Of a stretch of DNA of 64,000 nucleotides, positions 56,701-64,000 are shown one piece after another; position 1 is the stretch's first letter, and each line of letters opens with the position of its first letter. A program made the translations under genes and the position numbers. The DNA comes from Actinernus sp. WN-2022 (taxonomy: Eukaryota; Cnidaria; Anthozoa; Actiniaria; Actinernidae). The stretch spans positions 930,001 to 994,000 of the forward strand of contig JAOWCC010000569.1 of NCBI GenBank assembly GCA_030867875.1. Reading direction: 5' to 3'. The notes beneath the pieces are model-generated. The model saw nothing but the letters and a program-made list of their open reading frames with translations. It did not search any database and was not told where the DNA came from.

Positions 56701-56960
56701 TCAGAGCATATTATAATCGTAAGTCAAGGCTGGGTACCGGGAATCAATAGATACACAAAAAGAGAATTGTGTCCTGTATGAGATCTATAATGGAATCAGT
56801 TATAACTGTAAAAAGGCGATATGCCACTATTAAGGGATATACCCGAGAAGAAGTACCTGTTATAAGGGAAGTTAAGGTAGTATTAATGGCTATACCTTAT
56901 GTCAGTATAGCGTAAGCAAAATTGTGTCATCGAGAAATAAACTATAATGAAGTAAGGCAA

Positions 56961-57301
56961 GATGCCAATATGCGTAGATATATGCGAATAAAAGTACTTT
57001 ATAGCTTTAGTTCACTACTAATCCAGTTATTTTCTCCAAGATCTGTTGCAGGTCGGTAAGTTTAACACGAGCCTTGAGGTGCATCTTTGCAAGTCATAGT
57101 TCCGCAACTGATTGACATCTTAGTGGAGTCAAGTGCAGCCACTACAGCGCAGAAGTACAGTAGCGGGTGGAAGAGATGGAAAGTATTAACGACATACATG
57201 TAGGATGGAAGAATCCGAAATCCAAATATAGATACATGGAAACCATTCCCGAAGAACTTGTAAAGATCACCAAGGCTATGAACATTTAGAATACAGTAAC
57301 T
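56961..57301. other. No gene seen
   Basis: The minus-strand frame 57062-57385 runs through the LINE tail's ATT repeat (LLLLLLLL) and is not credible as a gene. Confidence 0.4.
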
Positions 57302-58752
57302 TAATAATAATAATAATAATAATAATAATATATAGAGCATTACACTAAGTCTCAATGCTTTACAATATATTAAAAAGCTAACCAATATACAATATATTAT
57401 AAAGTAAGAAAATATTCACGAAAAAGGTGTGTCTTGAGAGAGGACTTAAATAAACTAAGAGTATCTGCACATCTAATGTGTGATGGCAGGGAGTTCCAGA
57501 GTTTGGAAGCAGCAACTGAAAAAGATCTATCACCGTAGGACTTAGTGTTCGATGTTGGTACTGTGAGAAGGTTTTGTGAAGCAGATCTCAGAGAACGTCG
57601 AGGTTGGTATACGATTAAGAGTTCTGATATATATGCAGGAGCTTGATTGTGAAGAGCCTTATATGTGAGTAGTAAAGTCTTAAAGTCAATCCTAGCTCGT
57701 ACAGGTAGCCAATGAAGGCTCTGCAGAACAGGAGTTATGTGATCATTCCTCTTTACACCCAAGATTAGCCTTGCAGCAGCATTTTGAACTCGTTGAAGCT
57801 TGTCAATTTGCGTGTCTGGTAGTCCAAAGAGAAGGCTATTACAGGAGTCTAGCTTGGATGTGATGAATGCGTGCACAAGCCTTTCACAGTTTTCTTGGTT
57901 GAGATGTTTTCGTATTCTGCCAATGTTCCTAATAGAGAAGAAGGCTGACTTACAAATGTTATTTACGTGATTCGTCATCTGTAGATGACAATCCACCGCA
58001 ACGCCAAGGTTGCGTGCAACTGGCTTCGGAAGGATGATTGATCCATCAACATTGATTCCAGGCATAGGATCACGATGAGAGAACCGTGATGAAACATGAA
58101 TGACTTCGGTCTTGTCTGGATTACACGAAAGTCCGTTGGTAGTACACCAAATAAGCATGTCCTTGACACACAACTCTAGCTTCGTCAGCACGGAGGAACG
58201 ATCTTGATGGGAACCGATGGATATGTAAAGCTGCGTGTCGTCTGCATACATCATGCAATCTAGGTGATGGGCTAAAATCACATCTTCCAGAGGAGCAAAG
58301 AATAACGAAAAAAGAAGAGGGCCTAAGACGGACCCTTGGGGGACACCATACTGTAGTTCCCTATCAGACGAAGCAACATCCCTAACTCGGACTGAGTGAG
58401 AACGATTCAGGAGATAGGAGTGAAACCATTTCAGGGCTGTGCCACATATTCCATACCGATGGTGAAGTCTTTCCAGTAACAGTATATGGTCAATAGTGTC
58501 AAATGCAGATGACAGGTCCAACAGGACCAGTACTACTTCCTGATGGTTGTCAACTGCACGTAGCATGTCATTAAATACCCGCAAAAGCGCAGTCTCAGTA
58601 CTGTAGAAGCATCTGTAACCTGATTGTAGCTTGGCTAGTAGACGATTAGTGATAAGATAGTTCAGCGTTTGAGTGGCAGCTACGCGCTCGAGAGTCTTTG
58701 AAAGGAAAGCGACATTCGTGATAGGGCGATAACTTAGAAATAGCTGATGATT
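57302..58752 (-). mobile_element. 5'-truncated L2/CR1-like LINE, reverse-transcriptase part intact
   Basis: An open frame enters at about 58752 without a start (SYRPITNVAFLSKTLERVAA), passes SGYRCFYSTETALLRVFND, LVLLDLSSAFDTIDHILLLE, YGVPQGSVLGPLLFSLFFAP and MMYADDTQLYISI, and ends with LQSLHWLPVRARIDFKTLLL and SLFKSSLKTHLFREYFLTL, stop at 57397. The C-terminal LHWLPVRxRIxFK..Y block is typical of this LINE group. The 3' end carries ATT repeats (57303-57332). The endonuclease is missing through 5' truncation. Confidence 0.85.
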
Positions 58753-59199
58753 AGAGCCCCCGTAGGAAGGGCTGGCGTCTGGAGCCTCGGTTCCTACCCA
58801 GATTTCCTGCGCTCACAATCCGTTAAGTGAGGGCAGGTTTTTTCTGGCCTCCGAGTATCTGCTGCGGCGGTTACGTGCTCAGTTCGCCTTAGTAATACAA
58901 CTACACCATTTTATTTAGTCGCAATTCCGTGCGATACAATTCTGTTACATATACGCATAATAATTATTCAAACCAAATGGAGTAACACGAGCTGGGGTAT
59001 CCAACCCTCGGGGAGTGCCTCATTGGTCAGTCAAGAAATCTGATAATTATTAATTTCAATATTGTATTGTAGAATTATTCTTTATAATAATAATTCGCAG
59101 TGCTGGTCTACCACGGCACATGCAATATTCTCCACACTGTGTCTGTCTTGTTAGTTATTGAAAGGGTAAAATAGCACAGTAAAATAGCACTAGTAAGTG
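58753..59199. other. No gene seen
   Basis: A GC-richer patch (58760-58870) followed by AT-rich sequence. No frame, tRNA or inverted repeat recognised. Confidence 0.35.
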
Positions 59200-59413
59200 T
59201 AAAGAATGTAATATATAAAGTGGTAAGCTGTAGTGCTAAGTGTGCACTCCCTACGAGGGAAAGAGAAACAATCTCTGACCCAAGTGGGACTCGAACCCAA
59301 CGACCTCCAGGTTACATGTCTGGCGCTCTACCAACTGAGCTATCAAGTCAGATGAGAGCAATCGTGGGTATTGGTGCGTTATATGGGGTCACGGCGATTA
59401 TATATGTATATGT
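59200..59413 (-). repeat. tRNA-bearing dispersed repeat, copy B
   Basis: Nearly identical to 53925-54131. The leading 50 bp (GTAAAGAATGTAATATATAA..GCTGTAGTGCTAA) are repeated at 59446-59496, after CACTAGTAAGT in both cases. Confidence 0.8.
59276..59350 (-). tRNA. tRNA-like gene or pseudogene, copy B
   Basis: The 75 bases appear identical to copy A at 53992-54066, with the same A and B boxes and the same doubts about the anticodon arm. Confidence 0.5.
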
Positions 59414-59496
59414 AGTTATGATATTGAATCATGTTTGCCGCGTAGCACTAGTAAGTGTAAAGAATGTAATATATAAAGTGGTAAGCTGTAGTGCTA

Positions 59497-60004
59497 ATAT
59501 ATTTACCAAAGCACTCATCAGATCGGACGAGTAAAATTTATCACGTACAATTAGTCTATTTTCTTCAGAGCTTTGCAAGTCAATTTTTATGAGATTAAAA
59601 TGTTTAATTAACAATATGTTTTAATTGGAAATCTTGTCAGGTCTGAAATTGTGTGAGGTTTATTTATCGTAAGGGAGGGGTGGTCCATCACAACATACAG
59701 TCTCTTATGGTATGTCTCACCTTGGGGAGACAGTCAGTTCGATTCTAGCAAGGAACGGCGTTGTGTCGACGAATCAAAGAGGCGTTTCACATTCCCTTGC
59801 GGGTTAAACTTTTTCGTACAAGTTAATTTCACATTCAGACAATTAGAATTTGATTGGACAAGTCAAATGAAAAAAACAATAACGTTTTTTGCCCTGCGAA
59901 AGTTTTTATTTTTCCAGGACTCTACATGGCTGCGTGGTCTAACGTGCTGACGGAATCATGTAAATATTAATTAACCATCAGCGAGATCTAAGAGTAAATC
60001 AATT
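59497..60004. other. No gene seen
   Basis: AT-rich, no frame or repeat of note apart from the end of the tRNA-repeat lead. Confidence 0.35.
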
Positions 60005-60690
60005 TTTATTTAAACATATTTTTTAATTACGAGTTCACCCCATGAGCTCTATTAGCTCATCTAGGGGGCTCACACGTTACACTTACAATACAGTATTATA
60101 CAGTAAAGAGACGGACGTTACAAACTACAGACTATATGATAAAGAAATAAAAAATAAAAAAAGTGATTAGGTATGAAAACGATTAGACTCTCTTATATAA
60201 TACTGAACGTGGTAAAAAATATCAACATTTTCATCGTTGGTTAATAAGGAAGATCCAAATAGAAAAAGAACGATTTTTTGAGAGTCTGAAAAGCTCAACC
60301 ATCTGTTTGAAACGATCCGACCAGCAGCGGAGAGCAAATTTGGTCTGAGGGCAGTATAGGTGGGACAGTGTAAAAAAAATTGCGATATACTTTCCTTACT
60401 AAAACCACAGCTACATGCAGGAGAAATCTTGATCCCAATCTTAAAGAGATAATAATTTAGAGCACATGCATCTACAAATGTAGTCGAAGTCTGGTATGAA
60501 TTATAGAAGAATACCTATCAAGTGAGTAATCAAAAAGCTTAAAATAATCTGGGACATTAAATAGACTAACTAACGCTCTCTTAAAGGGACATAATGCATC
60601 AAGCAAACGAATTTCAATATCAATCTCATTCCACAACTTAGTAGTAAACGGGAAAAAAGATTTATTGTAACGTTCTGTAAAGAGTAATTC
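60005..60690 (-). mobile_element. 5'-truncated LINE, C-terminal end only
   Basis: The minus strand reads SFFPFTTKLWNEIDIEIRLL, PFKRALVSLFNVPDYFKLFD, IIHTRLRLHL and, after a frame change, ALNYYLFKIGIKISPACSCG and ISQFFLHCPTYTAL. The last part is the CxCG..HxxxxC zinc-like motif at the end of many RTE/CR1 reverse-transcriptase proteins. The 3' untranslated end contains GAGCCCCCTAGATGAGCTAA. A short copy with at least one frame change. Confidence 0.65.
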
Positions 60691-63113
60691 TAGTCAGTAG
60701 TAATCAGAGCGGCCCGCCCTAATCACGCTGATGCTTAAATACCGTAATAACACTACTTTATTAGTCATTCTAGTCTTCGTTTAAAACAGTCAGCTTAAAG
60801 GATTGGAAAAACAAACTGCATGTTATTAACGGGCCTCAAATGTTTCAAAATAAGTATTGGAGTAAATACGATGGTACTATGGAACAAACAACTTATGATA
60901 TGATTGTCGATCTAGCTATCTATATGACCGTTTTGGTGTTTATATATGTTTGGTATGCTTCAGTTATTGAATGTTAACAAAGCTTTTTGCAATTTAAATG
61001 CCTATGTTAGGTTCCCTTGACATAAAAGGCTGTTACAACAGGACCAACTACATCTCAGAATGAACCCTAACCAAAAGATCGATCTCGTATTTGAATGTAA
61101 TAAAGTTTTTTTGACTTACTCGTGCACTGTACTGCAACTTAGCAACGTGGCATAGCTTCCACGGCCTCAAAGGATCATGGGATTTTGTAGTCCGTTGTCA
61201 GTGTTTTTAAAAGTGTTCAGGGTAATGTATATTAGACTGGATTTTTCTTAATTCTTAACTCGGGAGTATGTATGGCGAACTAGCACAAAGCCTTGCATAA
61301 CAACGTACAATAATAACGATTGCCAGTGATCAAATACAACTAATGTGGTTGAAGGTCATTTACAATATTTATTCGAGCTTTCTATACATCTGGAAGGGAT
61401 TGTGGGAATTAATGGAGTCGCATACTAGCAGGAATGGAAAACGGAGAAAATGAGTTTACATGGCGAAATTACCATAACAGCTATTAAAATTTCAGTATTA
61501 CGTTAATTGTTTTTATTGCCTGTAAAGGGTGGGTAGGGCCTAGGAACACGTCATTGAATACATTAATTCCAAGATTGACAATTATGCCTGCGCAATGATT
61601 GAATATCGGTTTATAGATTGGTTCTTACATTTGTTACCGCAAATACACGATAGTCAGTATTAAATGTTCGGAGAAAATATGGATATTTAATTTATGGCGC
61701 GAGTTTAGTGCGCATGATACAATAAAACATTTAAAATGTATTCGTAGAGAAAGGAAATATGCCTTAATCAATTTCCATCATAAGCAAGAAAGTGTAGAGA
61801 ACTTCTATGCGTGAAATTTGCCCATAAGAAAACTCACTAGCTAATGACGTTACCAAAGTGCCTCATAGGTTACACAAATGCCCTATTCTTTCGATACAAA
61901 GATAATTCAAATATTTAAGCAACAATAAGTGCAATTGTTAAGATTTTGGTGTTGGTGGTAACGTCTGCCAAGATCATGTTCTACGATAAAGAAAGCACTC
62001 GATTACCTCTACAAAATAAGAGAAAATTAGCTTTCTTAAATTTCTGTCAGATGGGGAACTTTGGTAACCTGTAGGTCCAAGTTATGCAAAAAAATCCTAG
62101 GAGGAGGAGAAAATAGGGAAAACATTGAATATTTTACCAAATGGTAGCCAACACTATGGTGCAAATGTGTTCCACGTTTGAATCTACCACATATAGTTGC
62201 AGCAGATTTACAGACGCTTTGTCTAAAATTAGATAAAATAAAAACCTTCAATTTCAGGTCAACATGCACCCTGCATAGAACACATGTACTACAGCAGCAT
62301 ATTCTTTGTCTAAAAACCGTTAGAGATGAAAAAGTTTCGTGGTAAGAAAGTGAATGGTATGCACTTTAGTACGCACTAAAATATCCACCATTCCATGGGG
62401 AAGTCTAGTTTTACCATGTACAATTTAGCCTTACCACGACATAGGGCACTTTGGTAACATCTTTTGACTTCTTTCTTTAATAAGATTTCGAGCTTGAATG
62501 CGTTGAAGTTAAATTTCTTTACAAATCAAGATTAATATAAGAGTGTTACTATAATATGAGAAGGGAATATCACCTCTTTGTGTTTACAGAGATATCTTGC
62601 AAGAGAGACATGGTTACCATAATTCCCTACTTTCGATATGGAGAGAGACAGATATATAGTGAGACAGACAGACAGACATTCTGAATGCTTTCTTAGTTTT
62701 GGGGAAACAAATTACAGCAATTTGGGGAATATTAGTAACACAATATATCTAGACTATTGGATAAATTGTAGCACTCGAAACCTTGCGATAATTGGCCAAT
62801 TTTCGAGAAAGATTATCGAAAGATTGCGGAAAAACCCGGCCGCCATGTTGTTTTTAGGATTCAGTTTACCGCGCGGTCCACAGCTAACCCGGTAAAACGG
62901 AATAGAACGCGGAAATATCAACCAATGAAATTCTTTAAAAAGTCGACAAACCGGTTTTTCTCAGCTTATCCCTGGGATAGTTATCCGGAGGATAAAGTCG
63001 TCTTTCGGGAACGGATTTTTGTCTGTGGGATAACTATCCTTGGGATAGGGAAGTTATCCTAAGGATAAGTCCTATCCTGAGGATAACTTATCCGTCCTTT
63101 CAGGAACCGGGCC
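60691..63113. other. No gene seen; scattered repeat motifs
   Basis: About 2.4 kb with no convincing frame. It holds GGTAAC/GGGCACTTTGGTAAC motifs related to the minisatellite at 52595 (near 61850, 62050, 62445), a short AGAC run (62640-62680), and a cluster of GGATAA/TTATCC inverted motifs at 62965-63095. Confidence 0.4.
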
Positions 63114-63318
63114 CAGATCTGAATTTGATTGACACCAGTGGATTGCTGATCCATTAAAACCATGGACCAGAACCAACAATTATTGAAGAAGTTATAGCTG
63201 TTTTAGTTATTTCAAAGCCCGGTGGCGGCCATCTTGAAAATGACTCAGTTTTAACCCATTTCCGGATGTCAGATTTTGGTAGACTTTTTTCTGTTGATCA
63301 GTATATCCAGTAGGAATG
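63114..63318 (-). repeat. Long-range inverted repeat, right copy
   Basis: In complement it matches 44529-44707 over most of its length. It has an extra segment after CAACAGAAAAAAGTC and lacks a GATAGAAACATAATT-like segment present on the left. Confidence 0.75.
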
Positions 63319-63552
63319 AAACGCCTAACAGGAAAATTCCCGCTGAGAAAAGGCAGAGAAAATTTATCAATGTCTCGATCATATGCAGATTCTCTGGCGA
63401 CATGCAAAACATAGAAAGCCTCGCAAAATAAATATATGAAAAAGCCGAGTACGTACAAATGACAGTGAAACGGGGACAGCTTCCGAAAAGGCTATCGAGT
63501 ATTGATGTGTTGCATACATTTCCAAGAGTTCAGCTACAGGTTATCAAAGTGT

Positions 63553-63580
63553 GTGATCACAGAAAACCTTCTGTGATCAC
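63553..63580. repeat. Short hairpin
   Basis: GTGATCACAGAA and TTCTGTGATCAC are exact complements around a 4-base centre. Confidence 0.7.
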
Positions 63581-64000
63581 GATACCTCTAGCGAGACACG
63601 CAATACATTTGAGAATGTATATCGTATTAATTTCGATATACTAAACATTTACAATTATTTATGATAACGGGATTGGTTAATCGTATTTATTGAACTTCTG
63701 AATGACTACAAACTATTTAAAGGTCGTTAAATTGCTCATATACGTGTTGCAAACGTCTACAATGAATAATAGTATCTTATAATACTGTATGAATAACCAT
63801 GCTATAATCTGTGTATTTATGATATCATGCATACAATAATTATGTTTCTGGCTAATGCTTAAAGGGTTTTTCTTACAGCTAAAATTTAAAAAACATATAC
63901 AGAACATTTCGCAACCTTTCATCCAGAATAAAATTACTGCTTGTTGTTAATTCCCGCCCATACGAAACACCTGTTAGTTTGGACCATTCTGCATTTCTCA
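63581..64000. other. No gene seen at the window edge
   Basis: AT-rich, with one short minus frame (63713-63922) that has no recognisable features. Confidence 0.35.

Noticed and set aside
57062..57385. Minus-strand 107-codon frame with a leucine run
   Set aside because: The leucines come from the ATT repeat tail of the adjacent LINE.

Overview
The window is eukaryotic, repeat-rich, AT-rich accessory DNA. The families present (RecQ-like multicopy helicases, an ISL2EU-type transposon with THAP transposase and YqaJ nuclease, P2X7-like intracellular domains, CR1/L2-type LINEs, a DIRS-like element, tRNA-derived SINEs, many short fold-back elements) suggest an anthozoan cnidarian, probably a stony coral. 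This is an inference from family content; no species marker was seen. Introns have ordinary GT-AG junctions, and nothing suggests a prokaryote or an organelle.

Layout. 0.7-4.5 kb: a broken RecQ-like helicase on the minus strand whose introns are full of short inverted-repeat elements. 7.1-11.5 kb: a nearly complete but decayed ISL2EU-type transposon with about 115-bp terminal inverted repeats and two convergent genes. 12-13 kb: a LINE fragment. 13.7-22.5 kb: one old minus-strand gene of a multicopy family, split in two by a 6.3-kb insertion (14791-21110) with GCACC-type ends and an AT target duplication; the insertion carries a second, also broken, RecQ-like helicase. 24.7-31.8 kb: two decayed LINEs and a mariner-like fragment. 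34.3-35.0 kb: a decayed P2X7-like domain interrupted by a 295-bp element. 36.2-44.1 kb: a ten-exon gene in which every exon phase fits and no stop interrupts the frame; it is the best candidate for an intact gene. 44.9-52.4 kb: a PIN/FEN-like nuclease pseudogene holding a young LINE with an intact 2A-motif/endonuclease/reverse-transcriptase frame. 52.5-64 kb: simple and tandem repeats, a DIRS-like remnant between two copies of a tRNA-like repeat, and more LINE pieces.

Most genes here are mobile or derived from mobile elements, and most are broken by frameshifts or nonsense codons. The recognisable LINE coding remnants all lie on the minus strand. The points most worth following are the helicase-bearing GCACC element (with a 237-bp relative inside the other RecQ locus), the intact ten-exon gene, and the 18.6-kb interval bounded by inverted ~190-bp repeats at 44.5 and 63.2 kb. 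All exon boundaries were read by eye, without transcripts or database searches.
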